Positions 8,505 through 18,366 are shown, numbered from the stretch's first letter. The stretch: DNA of 64,000 bases from an uncultured Kordiimonas sp. (GCA_947503625.1 CANNEK010000002.1:372001-436000), one strand, 5' to 3'. The notes: generated by a model not told the origin, from the sequence alone. Translations and numbers: made by a program.

Positions 8505-8819
8505 ATGACCGCACTTTTTTGGCTGATCGACGCTATTTTGGGGTTTTATTATTTTCTGCTGATTGTCAGCATCATCATGAGCTGGCTGGTAGCCTTTGGC
8601 ATTATCAACAGTTACCAGCCTTTCGTCCAAACAGTTCAAAGGTTTCTTTACACGATTACCGAGCCGGCGCTTGCACCAATCCGGCGCACTCTTGGCCGTT
8701 TCATTCCCAATCTGGGCGGTCTTGATATCTCACCGATCATTCTGATCTTCCTGATATTTGCGCTTCGGGTTCTTCTGCGAAATGACATCGCCCCCCTCTT
8801 TGGAATATATGGATACTAG
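8505..8819 (+). CDS. yggT: YggT family membrane protein (104 aa)
   Basis: A small inner-membrane protein with two hydrophobic segments: LFWLIDAILGFYYFLLIVSIIMSWLVAFGIIN and, at the end, ISPIILIFLIFALRVLL. Between them sits the family signature FLYTITEPALAPIRRTLGRFIPNLGGLDISP. YggT proteins are linked to osmotic tolerance and cell-envelope functions, and commonly neighbour DUF167 genes, as here. Its end overlaps the start of the next gene by 11 bases. The start at 8505 has AAGGA upstream and gives the family's usual N-terminus; an in-frame ATG at 8460 would add 15 atypical residues. Confidence 0.88.
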   Translation: MTALFWLIDAILGFYYFLLIVSIIMSWLVAFGIINSYQPFVQTVQRFLYTITEPALAPIRRTLGRFIPNLGGLDISPIILIFLIFALRVLLRNDIAPLFGIYGY

Positions 8820-9135
8820 TCCCTTTGAAGCGCATCCTGATGGGGTGCGCCTTTTCCTCCATCTTACGCCAGGCGCTTCAAAGAACGCTTTGGTCCGGCT
8901 AGGTCCGGATGCAAATAATCAAATGAGGTTGAGGGCTCTTGTCACGACTGTCCCCGAGCAGGGAAAAGCCAACAAGGCCATCATTAAAATTCTTGCAAAA
9001 AAACTCAGGTTGCCCCGGTCTGATATTCGGATTATAGCGGGACAGCAATCGCGGGAAAAAACACTGCTGCTTTCCGGAAACCCGGCCAATCTTCTGGATC
9101 GCCTGTCCTGCTTGTTAACAGAAAGCGGTATGTGA
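8809..9135 (+). CDS. DUF167 (YggU) family protein (108 aa)
   Basis: A small soluble protein with the DUF167 pattern: [66 protein letters not shown]. The biochemical role of the family is unknown. It is co-transcribed with yggT, whose stop overlaps this start, and folD follows after 43 bases. ATG 8809 is preferred; ATG 8782 in the same frame would increase the overlap with yggT. Confidence 0.85.
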   Translation: MDTSPFEAHPDGVRLFLHLTPGASKNALVRLGPDANNQMRLRALVTTVPEQGKANKAIIKILAKKLRLPRSDIRIIAGQQSREKTLLLSGNPANLLDRLSCLLTESGM

Positions 9136-9178
9136 TCCCGACAGGGAAGCCTTTGCGCCGCTGAACCGGAGCAGAAAA

Positions 9179-10072
9179 ATGACCGCAACCCTTATTGACG
9201 GCAAAGCCTTCGCACAAAAGGTTCGTAGTGACGTCGCGCGCGACGTCAAGTCGCTAAGAGATAACCACGGCGTCCACCCCGGACTTGCCGTTGTTATTGT
9301 AGGAGAGGACGCCGCCAGCCAGGTCTATGTCCGCAACAAGGTCCGCCAAACAGCAGAAGTTGGCATGCAAAGCTTCCATTTTGAAATGGACGCAAGCACA
9401 GACCAGAAAACATTGATCAGCAAAGTTAAAGAACTGAACGCGGATCCGAGGGTTAACGGCATACTCGTTCAACTGCCCTTGCCCGATCATATCGATGAAG
9501 CGGCCGTAATTGAAACAATCAACCCCGCCAAAGATGTGGACGGGTTTCATGTTGTAAATTCGGGTAAGCTGGCAACGGGCGGCGGCGGCATGGTACCCTG
9601 TACGCCACTGGGGTGCCTGATGATGCTTCAGGATAACCTTGGTGATATGAGCGGCCTCAGAGCCGTTGTTGTAGGACGGTCAAATATCGTTGGTAAACCC
9701 ATGGCGCAGCTGCTGCTGGATGCCAACTGTACGGTCACCATCGCGCATAGTCGCACCAAGGACTTGCCAGCAGAGGTTGCTGCTGCAGATATTGTTGTCG
9801 CTGCTGTTGGCCGTCCGGAAATGGTTAAAGGCGAATGGATCAAACCCGGAGCAACCGTCGTTGATGTTGGCATCAATCGTATCCCGGCGCCTGAAAAAGG
9901 CGAGGGAAAAACACGGCTGGTTGGTGATGTGGAGTTTGCGGCAGCAGCGGAACGAGCGCGTGCCATCACACCGGTACCCGGCGGCGTCGGCCCCATGACA
10001 ATCGCATGTTTACTTAAGAATACAGTTACCGCCACACTGAGCCAAAACAACATAGATCCGGCGTCGCTCTAA
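9179..10072 (+). CDS. folD: Bifunctional methylenetetrahydrofolate dehydrogenase / cyclohydrolase
   Basis: FolD oxidises 5,10-methylene-THF with NADP to methenyl-THF and hydrolyses that to 10-formyl-THF, feeding purine and formyl-methionine synthesis. The 297 residues match the usual length. Signatures are the catalytic region [14 protein letters not shown] with its conserved Lys, [10 protein letters not shown] and [11 protein letters not shown], the nucleotide-binding [18 protein letters not shown], and the C-terminal [17 protein letters not shown]. The start follows GGAGCAG. It ends the yggT-DUF167-folD run, and a MarC gene follows after 16 bases. Confidence 0.97.
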   Translation: MTATLIDGKAFAQKVRSDVARDVKSLRDNHGVHPGLAVVIVGEDAASQVYVRNKVRQTAEVGMQSFHFEMDASTDQKTLISKVKELNADPRVNGILVQLPLPDHIDEAAVIETINPAKDVDGFHVVNSGKLATGGGGMVPCTPLGCLMMLQDNLGDMSGLRAVVVGRSNIVGKPMAQLLLDANCTVTIAHSRTKDLPAEVAAADIVVAAVGRPEMVKGEWIKPGATVVDVGINRIPAPEKGEGKTRLVGDVEFAAAAERARAITPVPGGVGPMTIACLLKNTVTATLSQNNIDPASL

Positions 10073-10088
10073 CAAACGGACAAATCCC

Positions 10089-10709
10089 ATGTATGAGATT
10101 TTTGTATCTGCCTTCATCGCTTTGTTTGTGATCATTGATCCGATCGGTATTGCGCCCGTTTTTGCAGGGTTAACGCAGGGTGCCCCGGCGCGTTTCCAAC
10201 GCCTGATGGCAATCAAAGGTGTTTTTATCGGCACATTGATTTTGGTGTTCTTTGCCTTCGTGGGAAAGCCGTTTCTGGGCGCACTTGGTATCTCAATAGA
10301 TGCGTTACGCGTGGCGGGTGGATTGATGCTGTTTATCATCGCGCTTGAGATGGTTTTTGAGAAACGCACCAACCGCAAACGGGAAGCTGCCGAAAAGATG
10401 GACGACTTTTTCGAAGATGTTTCGGTGTTCCCCGTTGCACTGCCGTTGCTTGCCGGGCCCGGGGCGATCACCACAATTATGCTGGCGGTTGCGGACGCCG
10501 GTTCAAATACCACCGCGCAACTGGCTGTAACGGCAGCACTGTTGGTTGTTATGGCCATTAGCCTGATTGTCTTTCTGGCCGCAGGCCCGGTGATGAAATT
10601 GCTCGGACCAACTGTCAACGCAGTGCTTACACGCTTGCTTGGCGTTATTCTCGCGGCACTGGCAACTCAGTTCATTCTCGATGGTTTCAAAAACGCGTTT
10701 GCAGGTTGA
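10089..10709 (+). CDS. MarC family integral membrane protein (206 aa)
   Basis: Six hydrophobic segments and the family pattern are present: FIALFVIIDPIGIAPVF near the N-terminus, ALGISIDALRVAGGLMLFIIALEMVF in the middle and PVALPLLAGPGAITTIMLAV in the second half. MarC was once thought to confer antibiotic resistance, which was later withdrawn; the transported substrate, if any, is unknown. It starts 16 bases after folD and is probably in the same transcript. Confidence 0.9.
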   Translation: MYEIFVSAFIALFVIIDPIGIAPVFAGLTQGAPARFQRLMAIKGVFIGTLILVFFAFVGKPFLGALGISIDALRVAGGLMLFIIALEMVFEKRTNRKREAAEKMDDFFEDVSVFPVALPLLAGPGAITTIMLAVADAGSNTTAQLAVTAALLVVMAISLIVFLAAGPVMKLLGPTVNAVLTRLLGVILAALATQFILDGFKNAFAG

Positions 10710-10774
10710 GTTGATATTGAGGCGTTCACGCATTTGCCGGTGATTGATGCGAATTTCGGCTCTAGGCTGAAATC

Positions 10775-12421
10775 ATGATCATCCGCTATCTCTTTGCTGT
10801 TTGTCTTCTCTGCTTCGCCTCCACTGCCCAGGCAGTGTCCCTGAGTTCAAACATCGGGGATGAGCGGCAATCTTACGCGGCAAACCCGGGCAACACAGAA
10901 ACGGACCCAAGCTGGCAGCCCTATAGCCCTTTCCTGAAAACAGACGGTGCCCACTTCTGGTATTCGCACAAAATCTCTGTCTATCACGAGCCGGGAGAAA
11001 CGGTCAGCAACCCGTTAACGCTGTCAGTTCGCCTGAACGGCGTGTTCGATTTCTACTGGGATGGTGCTTTAATCGGTTCCAACAAATATCTGGGCAAATC
11101 AGCGAGCCAGTATAGCCGTGTCCATATCCCGGTATCTGGCCTCTCCGAAGGTGAGCATCAGCTGAAAATACATATTGTTGCCCTTGGAATGCGCGCAGGC
11201 GACAGTAGTGATCTACGGGTTGCGGTCGCCGCGGTAAAATCGGATTTTTTCGGTGTCCACCCGACCGTGGTCAGCACGTTTTTTATCGCCACTGCATCCT
11301 TGTTTCTTGCAGGGTATCTGACAGTCACTCTGCGCACCGGACGGCAGCGCCCGGGCAACGTGGCAACCATTTTCTTCAGTATTGCCATAGCAATGGTTGT
11401 GCTTCTGGAAGATGGACGGTTTCTGTTCAAGTACCCCTATGGCTGGCAATCCTTTCTGGATATGCTTCAGCCTCCATTTGCAGTCATGTTTTTCATATTG
11501 TTGACGTGGTTGGTTCTGACCCGCATCAGCTACCCCAACCGACTGGCATGGATGGTGGTCCTTCCTGTAAGTCTGGCGATTTCACTGATTGAGACTGGAG
11601 GCATCGAGCACCATATTCGGCTGTTTTTTACACTGTCGCTGTTCCTTTTGGCGCTGTCGTCGTACGGTTGGTACCGAGGCTATGGTAACGCTAGGCTTTT
11701 TGCCATTGGCTTCGCACTGGCTATAGTTGCGTTGCTGCTCGACTTGGACAAAGGGCATCTTTTCCTTATTGTGATAACAGTTTTATTTGCCACCGATCTT
11801 GCCATTGATATGCGTCAGCAGGGCAAAAATGCCATCCGCCATTTGCTGATGTCGGAACGACTGCGTTCTGACCTGATAAAGCGCAACGTCCAGCCTCATT
11901 TTCTGATGAATTCACTGACCGCTCTCATGGAATGGGTCGAAACAAGCCCCGACGAAGCGGTCAACTTCATCGACGGCCTAGCGCAGGAATTTCGTATCCT
12001 GGATGAATTTTCCGAAAGGCGAAGCGTCAGTCTCAAACAAGAACTGGCACTCTGCAATATTCATCTAACCCTTATGGGGCAGCGACTGGCAAGCTGCTTC
12101 AGGCTGGAAGCCAGCAGCGTTGACACAGACCAACAGGTACCCCCGGCCCTGTTTCACACATTAATTGAAAATGCTTTTAGCCACAATGACTACCGGGCCT
12201 TTGAAGCAACCTTCGTTCTGACACAGGAAACAACTGCTAGCGGTCGCATACTTCGACTATCTGTCCCTGTTAAAAACCCACATAGCAGCAGCCATAGCGC
12301 GGGCCTAGGCACACGTTACATCGAAGCGCGGCTTGAGGAATTCTGCGGAAAAGCTTTTAGCTTCCAATCCGAAATGATAGGGTCGACCTGGGTTTCTACA
12401 ATCACTTTAAACAGGCATTAA
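10775..12421 (+). CDS. LytS-type sensor histidine kinase with 7TM sensor (548 aa)
   Basis: A signal peptide (to AQAV) precedes an extracytoplasmic jelly-roll-like domain (about 25-160; SVRLNGVFDFYWDGALIGSN) of the 7TMR-DISM type. Seven or so membrane segments follow (about 165-345). The cytoplasmic part starts with SERLRSDLIKRNVQPHFLMNSL, the His_kinase motif in which the His is phosphorylated. The N box is VPPALFHTLIENAFSHND. The ATP-lid region is thin: a clear DxGxG is absent and only AGLGTRYIEARLEEF remains. This is seen in some LytS relatives, so activity is likely but not certain. The response regulator gene follows 11 bases later. Confidence 0.88.
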   Translation: MIIRYLFAVCLLCFASTAQAVSLSSNIGDERQSYAANPGNTETDPSWQPYSPFLKTDGAHFWYSHKISVYHEPGETVSNPLTLSVRLNGVFDFYWDGALIGSNKYLGKSASQYSRVHIPVSGLSEGEHQLKIHIVALGMRAGDSSDLRVAVAAVKSDFFGVHPTVVSTFFIATASLFLAGYLTVTLRTGRQRPGNVATIFFSIAIAMVVLLEDGRFLFKYPYGWQSFLDMLQPPFAVMFFILLTWLVLTRISYPNRLAWMVVLPVSLAISLIETGGIEHHIRLFFTLSLFLLALSSYGWYRGYGNARLFAIGFALAIVALLLDLDKGHLFLIVITVLFATDLAIDMRQQGKNAIRHLLMSERLRSDLIKRNVQPHFLMNSLTALMEWVETSPDEAVNFIDGLAQEFRILDEFSERRSVSLKQELALCNIHLTLMGQRLASCFRLEASSVDTDQQVPPALFHTLIENAFSHNDYRAFEATFVLTQETTASGRILRLSVPVKNPHSSSHSAGLGTRYIEARLEEFCGKAFSFQSEMIGSTWVSTITLNRH

Positions 12422-12432
12422 TTTGATCCGTC

Positions 12433-13158
12433 ATGTCTTTTAACTTGCTCATCGTTGAGGACGAACCGCTTGTTGCCAAAAGGCTGTCCAGACTATCAAC
12501 CGACATTCTCGACGACCAGATTTCTGCTCTGCACCTGGCACCGGATTTAGATGCTGCTCGCAACCTTGTCTCCAGCAACCCCATCGACCTTATTCTATTG
12601 GACCTCAATCTGGTGGGCAGCGACGGATTCGAGCTTTTGAAGGAGTTTACCTCCAAAGCAGCACACACTATTGTTGTATCCGCAGAAACGACACGCGCGC
12701 TTGAAGCATTCGAGTTTGGGGTACTGGACTTCGTCCCAAAACCTTTCACACGCGACCGATTGGCCAAAGCGCTGGCACGCTTCTGGAAACCTGCATTCGC
12801 CAATGAACCTGCTACAAGACAAATTGCATTTGAAACCGGAACAGGTTTCGATGTCGTCAGTACAATCGATATTCTTTATTTTAAAGGTGCTGACAAATAT
12901 TCTGAAGCTATGCTCAAAAGCGGTGCCGTGAAGTTTCACACGAAATCACTGAACCGACTGGAAGACATTCTGTCCGCAAACTTCGTTCGCAGTCATAAAT
13001 CCTATTTAGTACAACGTGGTGCCATTAAGTCGCTACGTTCGCTCGAAGGTAGCCGATACGAAATGGATCTTGTTGATGGCAATTCGCTGCCAATTGGCCG
13101 GACACGGGTTGACCATGTCCGGCACGCCATATCTGCGTGGGGAGGGCAGAACGGCTAG
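12433..13158 (+). CDS. LytTR-family response regulator (241 aa)
   Basis: The receiver domain (1-120) has the acidic pair EDE, the phospho-acceptor Asp in LILLDLNLVGSDG, the Ser of VVSAET and the Lys of VPKPF. The C-terminal half (about 135-235) is a LytTR DNA-binding domain: ILYFKGADKYSEAML, FHTKSLNRLEDIL, FVRSHKSYLVQ, LPIGRTRV. Such regulators bind short direct repeats upstream of exported-protein or metabolic genes. It forms a two-component pair with the kinase just upstream. Its stop overlaps that of the facing outer-membrane protein gene (CTAG at 13155-13158), which is a possible target. Confidence 0.93.
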   Translation: MSFNLLIVEDEPLVAKRLSRLSTDILDDQISALHLAPDLDAARNLVSSNPIDLILLDLNLVGSDGFELLKEFTSKAAHTIVVSAETTRALEAFEFGVLDFVPKPFTRDRLAKALARFWKPAFANEPATRQIAFETGTGFDVVSTIDILYFKGADKYSEAMLKSGAVKFHTKSLNRLEDILSANFVRSHKSYLVQRGAIKSLRSLEGSRYEMDLVDGNSLPIGRTRVDHVRHAISAWGGQNG

Positions 13159-13934
13159 AAGCTCAGGCGAACAATCACGCGCAGCCTGCCCGGGCGCCCA
13201 AATTCATAGTCACCGCCGACCTGAAATCTGTCACTAAAATGATAGTAGGTCCCGGCGCCCGCCTTGACTTCACCGGAAAATCCGACAGCTCCGTCCTCGT
13301 CACTGACAATTTTTCCGTTACCGTGATACCGGCCATATCCCATGAATTCGACATGTTTGCCCACCATGGCGCGCAGACCTATTTTGGCATCAAAAGACGT
13401 TCTGGATCCGCTAAAAAAACCCAGATCAGTAGTCACAGGGCCACCGCCAGTGAAAGTACCGGTTGCCTCCGCAAGATTTGCTTTGTTGCGGACCAGGCCT
13501 GCTTCGGCAAACCAGCTTATTTTGCTGCTAAACCGTGTGTGCAAACCGAACGCCAGCCGCACTTCTTTCTGATTTGTATCAACAATCCCGGCAGCAATTG
13601 CACCGCCATTCACTGCCGCAATATTGATCAACGGTGAATGGCTGCTTTGATGATAGTCTGACACAATGTGAAAACCGATGGTTCTTGACTTGAATGGCAA
13701 AGCGACAGACAGCCTCGCCGCACCTCCATCGCCAGCATGATCAGAGATTGTGCCCAAATTCAGTTCATCTTCGGTCTGGTTTCGAATTACAACGCCATTG
13801 GCATTAAAATTATCATGAAGATACCCACCTTCAATATAGGAATAACTTAGTGGGTTTGTCGATTTTTCCTCGTCTGCCGCAATCGGGCCAAGGCTTGTTA
13901 CTGCCGCCAACGCAAATAGAAAGGATTTTGTCAT
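13155..13934 (-). CDS. Predicted outer-membrane beta-barrel protein (259 aa)
   Basis: A signal peptide (MTKSFLFALAAVTSLGPIAA) is followed by alternating amphipathic strands such as YSYIEGGYLHDNF, AARLSVALPF, TIGFHIVSDYHQS, VRLAFGLHTRF, ISWFAEAGLVRN and GEVKAGAGTYYHF. The sequence ends in LRVIVRLSF, a terminal Phe typical of BamA-inserted barrels. It resembles small porin-like OMPs (OmpA-barrel or Opa type), and I cannot assign a family. The start at 13934 has GGAGGAACC upstream. It faces the LytTR regulator and shares four bases with its stop. Confidence 0.7.
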   Translation of the reverse strand: MTKSFLFALAAVTSLGPIAADEEKSTNPLSYSYIEGGYLHDNFNANGVVIRNQTEDELNLGTISDHAGDGGAARLSVALPFKSRTIGFHIVSDYHQSSHSPLINIAAVNGGAIAAGIVDTNQKEVRLAFGLHTRFSSKISWFAEAGLVRNKANLAEATGTFTGGGPVTTDLGFFSGSRTSFDAKIGLRAMVGKHVEFMGYGRYHGNGKIVSDEDGAVGFSGEVKAGAGTYYHFSDRFQVGGDYEFGRPGRLRVIVRLSF

Positions 13935-14103
13935 TGGTTCCTCCTGAAGTGTTTTGTTTCTGACCGCACTTTGCGCGATGAAAAACAAAACAACGATGCA
14001 GGAGACGACAACTTCTCAGGCAATTCGCCAACGGCTCATAAGGCTTTTTTTAAAAGATAAGGGATCAGTTACCGGCTTTTGGCTTTCAACAACCGTCACG
14101 ACA

Positions 14104-14694
14104 TCAGGCTCTGGGGTCTGTATCTTTCATATCTGGCTGCGCAATCACATCCCGATACCATTCAGCTGTTACGGGATACTGATCTGCCCATTCAAGTTCG
14201 GGCAAACGAAAACACAGATAGTCCAGCGCTGCAGCAGTTGCCATGGCATCCAGACGCCAGTGCTCCAGCGCATTGATAGCGCCTTCTTCCAGATGAGCAA
14301 GGGACCTGTCGATTGCTGCGCGCCAGCGCGCTATCCAGTAAGGCGACTGCTCCACCACTGGACGGCGTTTTTCCATCACTATTGCCAGTGCTGCGTCCGT
14401 CATGCCATCAGCCAGTGCTTGGCGTTTGAGCATTTCGTTCTTGGCTCGGCCCGTGTCATTCATGCCCGCACGATCCATCAAAAATTCAACGATTACGCGG
14501 CTGTCAAATAGAGCAGGCTCTCCGTCCACAACAAGCGCCGGCACCTTCGAGAGAGGGTTTGCTCGCAAAAAACCTTCATCCGGCTCTAGCGGGTTGACCG
14601 AAACGAGTTCTATTTCATCCATTAGTCCCAAATGGCGAGCCACTAGTAACACTTTGCGCGTGTAGGGCGACGTTTTGGAGTAGTAGAGTTTCAT
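14104..14694 (-). CDS. Glutathione S-transferase family protein (196 aa)
   Basis: The N-terminal thioredoxin-fold domain shows MKLYYSKTSPYTRKVLLVARHLGL with the candidate catalytic Ser/Tyr, NPLSKVPALVVDGEPALFDSRVIVEFL (cis-Pro after V and the glutathione gamma-glutamyl site). The all-helical C-terminal domain contains ALDYLCFRLPELEWADQYP. It is slightly short for the family but complete. It probably conjugates or reduces small electrophiles; the substrate is unknown. The start at 14694 follows AGGAAG. Confidence 0.9.
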   Translation of the reverse strand: MKLYYSKTSPYTRKVLLVARHLGLMDEIELVSVNPLEPDEGFLRANPLSKVPALVVDGEPALFDSRVIVEFLMDRAGMNDTGRAKNEMLKRQALADGMTDAALAIVMEKRRPVVEQSPYWIARWRAAIDRSLAHLEEGAINALEHWRLDAMATAAALDYLCFRLPELEWADQYPVTAEWYRDVIAQPDMKDTDPRA

Positions 14695-14815
14695 AGGACT
14701 TCCTGTTGTTGGTTCACCCGGTAGCAGCGGCGACTTTGCTACGCTATCATGTGGGGCAAATTCAAAGAAAACAAGCTGCAGAGCGCTTGACCCAGCTTTT
14801 CTGTCGGAGGAAATC

Positions 14816-15532
14816 ATGAAAAAAATTCTGGCAACTATTGCTATGCTTGGCGCTTTCACGGGTTCACTCGGCGCTGATGACAAAGAGACCTGGCAACAAC
14901 TTGTCGACATGAAACGCGCCGACATGTCTCTCTTTTCAATGACCATGATCAACGAAGGTAGCGCGGTTGGCAGCATGTCTTATGGCTGGCAGCGCGAGGG
15001 CAATACCTATGTCGTCAGTGACCGGACTGAAATGCAGCCAAACATTCTGGAAACTGCGCGCGCTGTGATTGATGCGCGATCCCTTCTGCCCCTGAGCAAC
15101 GATATCGACTTCGCTGTCGGTACCTCCCGGAATGTATTTGATGTTGAATGGAAAAATGGTGCTCTCGCGGGCGGAGTGCAGATGACCAAGGAAGGCGCAG
15201 AACCACGGGACGTGGACTTTGGCAACCCGGAGCACCCCAAAAGCGCGCTAAGATTAAGCATATTCGGCTTGATTGCCGGAATGCCCCTTGACGAAGGTTT
15301 TTCCGTTGATTTGCCTTGGTACAATACGCTGTCAAACTCCATCGAAAACATAACACTGGCTCACGTGGGCAAGGAAACCGTCGTCACGCCAGCCGGGGCG
15401 TTTGAAGCGCACAAAATACACATCCAGAACGGTACGCCCGAGAATATGGTGTATGTCACAACCGCACTGCCACAGAAAATTGTGCGCATTGATGTCCTGG
15501 GCCAGCCCATGCATTTTGAGCGCTTGCCCTGA
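14816..15532 (+). CDS. Exported DUF3108-like protein (238 aa)
   Basis: A clear signal peptide (MKKILATIAMLGAFTGSLGA) is followed by a beta-rich domain with SYGWQREGNTYVVSDRTEM, FDVEWKNGALAGGVQM, and near the end VGKETVVTPAGAFEAHKIHI with YVTTALPQKIVRID. The 'tpaGtfea+ki' and 'p.kivr' pattern is the mark of DUF3108-type periplasmic proteins, of unknown function. GGAGG precedes the start. It lies divergently from the GST gene. Confidence 0.6.
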   Translation: MKKILATIAMLGAFTGSLGADDKETWQQLVDMKRADMSLFSMTMINEGSAVGSMSYGWQREGNTYVVSDRTEMQPNILETARAVIDARSLLPLSNDIDFAVGTSRNVFDVEWKNGALAGGVQMTKEGAEPRDVDFGNPEHPKSALRLSIFGLIAGMPLDEGFSVDLPWYNTLSNSIENITLAHVGKETVVTPAGAFEAHKIHIQNGTPENMVYVTTALPQKIVRIDVLGQPMHFERLP

Positions 15533-15611
15533 CAGTTGCTTGACGCAGCGCAATGAGTTTACCCCCCTTCTGGATTATGAAGGTCGATATTCATTGATGA
15601 AGGGGTGAGCT

Positions 15612-16181
15612 ATGCGTGTATTCTTTGTTTTGCTGGTGTTTCTGACCGGCTCACCCACAAGTGTAAATGCCTTGCCTGTGACGGAAGAAGATCGCGTTGG
15701 CATTGATTTTCGGCGCACAACACTAGTGGTTCGAGACATCGAGACCTCGCTAAAGCTATACCGGGACGTGCTGGGCATGAAGGTTATCTATGACCACCCC
15801 ATTCGAACGCCTGCTGGCAAGCCTGACGAAGAAACGGACCGCATAAGACGGCTCGTGTTTCTCCGCGCAAACGACACTTACATCGGCGTTCTTGGTTTGC
15901 TCGAATACCAGAAGCCCCGTAAAACGCAGCCGCTTGACAGACTGGCGTTTGAACCCGGCACGAGCGTACAACTTTTTGCGACAACCGACCTGGAGGCGAA
16001 ATTTGACGCAGCCCGGAAAGTGCCCGGCGTTGAAGCCATGTCACCACCAAGAGTGGTCAATTACCCAAGCTACGACGGCAAAGGCACAATACCCGTGAAG
16101 GTAAGTGTGATTTCGGATCCTGACGGCTTTGTACTCGAGATTAACGAACCGATGGTCAATCTGGACGTTGAGCGAAATTAG
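15612..16181 (+). CDS. Exported VOC (glyoxalase/dioxygenase fold) protein (189 aa)
   Basis: A signal peptide (MRVFFVLLVFLTGSPTSVNA) precedes a single vicinal-oxygen-chelate unit: FRRTTLVVRDIETSLKLYRDVLGMKVIYD opens the first beta-alpha-beta motif, and VISDPDGFVLEINEP closes the second, its Glu being a usual metal ligand. Export is unusual for this fold. The substrate is unknown. The stop overlaps that of the facing AEC transporter gene by four bases (TTAG). Confidence 0.8.
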   Translation: MRVFFVLLVFLTGSPTSVNALPVTEEDRVGIDFRRTTLVVRDIETSLKLYRDVLGMKVIYDHPIRTPAGKPDEETDRIRRLVFLRANDTYIGVLGLLEYQKPRKTQPLDRLAFEPGTSVQLFATTDLEAKFDAARKVPGVEAMSPPRVVNYPSYDGKGTIPVKVSVISDPDGFVLEINEPMVNLDVERN

Positions 16182-17116
16182 GTGTCAGTTCCGATCAGTA
16201 CCAACAACGTCGACAAAGTCAGCAAAGAAAGCGATGTCGAGATGACAACCGTTGTCGCGGCCCTGCGTGCCCCAATGCCGTACTGCTCACCGAAGGTATA
16301 AGCAACCATACCTGTTGGCAGGGCGGCCGTAAGCGTTGCAACACCAACCCACACCGTTGGCAACCCAAGGATAAAATGCGTGGTTGTGAACACGAGTATT
16401 GGCAAAACCATAAGCTTGAGCGCGACAGCAATGGAAGCCTGACGAATGTCGCCGGCAATTTTGAACCCGGCGATGGCAAGGCCAGCGGCAAACAAGCCGG
16501 TTGGCGCTGCAGACTGCGCCGGCAACGCGAGAACCCGGTCAAGCCACTCGGGAAACGGCAAGCCAAGTGCAGACCAGGTAAGCCCGGAAACCAATGCAAT
16601 CAAGAGCGGGTTATGCGCTAGGCTGCCAATGGTTTTTCGCAAAACGCCCGGCCCTCCGCTGGAACGATTGGCACGCTCGGCTATAATGGTCGTGATGGTC
16701 AGCAGGGTCAGGCTATGAAAACTCAGGATCACCAGCAGAAGGCGTACCCCTTCATCCCCGAAAGCCCCTTCAAGGATCGGAATACCAATAAACCCTCCGT
16801 TGGCAAAACAAGAGGACAGAGCAAACACGGCCTGCTCGGATGCCGTTAGCCGAAACACATATTTCGATACCAAAACAGCAAGCATGTAGAGGAAAAGCAG
16901 GGATGAATAATATCCTGCAACAAACAACAGTTCCTCGGCTTGAGGCAGTGTCGCCGGTGCAACAGACCGGAACATCAGCGAAGGAATTGCAACATACCAA
17001 ACGAAGGTGATCAGTATGCCGCTAGACCCTTCCGGGAACAAACGCGTTTTCCCCAGCACAAAGCCGAGCGCCATAATCAGGAACACCGGCCCGACAATAA
17101 GGAAAACATCACCCAT
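16178..17116 (-). CDS. AEC (auxin efflux carrier) family permease (312 aa)
   Basis: Ten hydrophobic segments are arranged as two sets of five. The family pattern shows in VFLIMALGFVLGKTRLFPEGSSGILITFVWYVAIPSLMFRSVA, FALSSCFANGGFIGIPILEGAFGDEG and LTAALPTGMVAYTFGEQYG. Bacterial AEC members export or take up small organic acids and amino acid derivatives. The gene begins 14 bases after argG, so it is probably co-transcribed with it; a role in moving arginine-pathway metabolites is possible but unproven. Confidence 0.88.
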   Translation of the reverse strand: MGDVFLIVGPVFLIMALGFVLGKTRLFPEGSSGILITFVWYVAIPSLMFRSVAPATLPQAEELLFVAGYYSSLLFLYMLAVLVSKYVFRLTASEQAVFALSSCFANGGFIGIPILEGAFGDEGVRLLLVILSFHSLTLLTITTIIAERANRSSGGPGVLRKTIGSLAHNPLLIALVSGLTWSALGLPFPEWLDRVLALPAQSAAPTGLFAAGLAIAGFKIAGDIRQASIAVALKLMVLPILVFTTTHFILGLPTVWVGVATLTAALPTGMVAYTFGEQYGIGARRAATTVVISTSLSLLTLSTLLVLIGTDT

Positions 17117-17130
17117 GCTGGCGCTCGGCT

Positions 17131-18366
17131 TTATTCGTAACTTGGCGGTTCAGAAACTTTCCCCCGCTGCTTCAAAAGCTGCAGCCTGAGCGCATTTAGC
17201 TTGATGAAACCGGCAGCATCCCGCTGGTCATAAACGCTATCTTCCTCAAACGTTACATGTTCCATCGAATAGAGGCTGTAGGGGCTCTTGCGGCCAACCA
17301 CATGGGCAGAACCCTTGTAGAGCATCAGACGCACTGTGCCCGCGACAAATTCCTGGCTCTTGTCGATGAGTGCCTGCATCATTTCCCGCTCCGGGCTGAA
17401 CCAGAAGCCATTGTAAATCGCCTCGGCATATTTGGGCATGATCTCGTCCTTGAGGTGCGCCGCACCCCTGTCGAGCGTGATTTGTTCAATACCGCGGTGT
17501 GCAGCCAATAGAATTGTGCCGCCCGGGGTTTCATATATCCCGCGCGATTTCATGCCAACAAAACGATTTTCCAAAAGGTCCAGTCGTCCGATACCATGCT
17601 TGCGGCCATAGTCGTTCAATGCTGTCAACAGGGTAGCAGGGCTCATGACAATACCATTGATACCAACGGCGTCGCCTTTTTCGAATTCGACCTCGATGTA
17701 CTCGGGTTCATTGGGCGCGACAGTTACAGGATCATCTGTGCGGCTGTATACATATTCTTCTGCCCCAACCCATGGGTCCTCAAGTGCCTTGCCTTCACTT
17801 GACGTATGCAGAAGGTTGGCGTCCACGCTGAAAGGGCTTTCACCGCGCTTGTCTTTCGGCACCGGAATTTGATGTGCTTCGGCAAAATTGATCAAATCGG
17901 TCCTGGAATTCAGCTCCCATTCACGCCAGGGCGCAATCACCTTGATCCCCGGGTTCAGGCCATAATAGCCAAGTTCAAACCGAACCTGGTCGTTACCTTT
18001 ACCGGTAGCGCCGTGGCAAACCGCATCCGCGCCGGTCTCGGCCGCGATTTCAATCTGTCGCTTGGCAATCAGTGGCCTCGCAATTGCGGTACCCAGCAGA
18101 TACAGCCCTTCGTACACCGTATTGGCCCGAAACATGGGGAACACATAGTCAGCAACAAACTCTTCACGCAAATCCTCGATGTAAATTTCCTTGATGCCCA
18201 GCATCTCGGCTTTTTTGCGTGCGGGCTCCAGTTCCTCGCCCTGCCCCAGGTCCGCTGTGAAAGTCACGACTTCACAGTCGTAGGTCACCTCAAGCCACTT
18301 GAGGATTATCGACGTATCAAGCCCTCCAGAATAGGCAAGAACAACTTTATTGATTTTATCTGACAT
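17131..18366 (-). CDS. argG: Argininosuccinate synthase
   Basis: ArgG joins citrulline and aspartate with ATP to give argininosuccinate, the penultimate step of arginine synthesis. The 411 residues match the family length. Signatures: [18 protein letters not shown] (ATP PP-loop), [32 protein letters not shown] (citrulline/aspartate site) and [20 protein letters not shown] near the end. GGAG lies nine bases before the start. An AEC permease follows in the same transcript. Confidence 0.98.
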   Translation of the reverse strand: MSDKINKVVLAYSGGLDTSIILKWLEVTYDCEVVTFTADLGQGEELEPARKKAEMLGIKEIYIEDLREEFVADYVFPMFRANTVYEGLYLLGTAIARPLIAKRQIEIAAETGADAVCHGATGKGNDQVRFELGYYGLNPGIKVIAPWREWELNSRTDLINFAEAHQIPVPKDKRGESPFSVDANLLHTSSEGKALEDPWVGAEEYVYSRTDDPVTVAPNEPEYIEVEFEKGDAVGINGIVMSPATLLTALNDYGRKHGIGRLDLLENRFVGMKSRGIYETPGGTILLAAHRGIEQITLDRGAAHLKDEIMPKYAEAIYNGFWFSPEREMMQALIDKSQEFVAGTVRLMLYKGSAHVVGRKSPYSLYSMEHVTFEEDSVYDQRDAAGFIKLNALRLQLLKQRGKVSEPPSYE

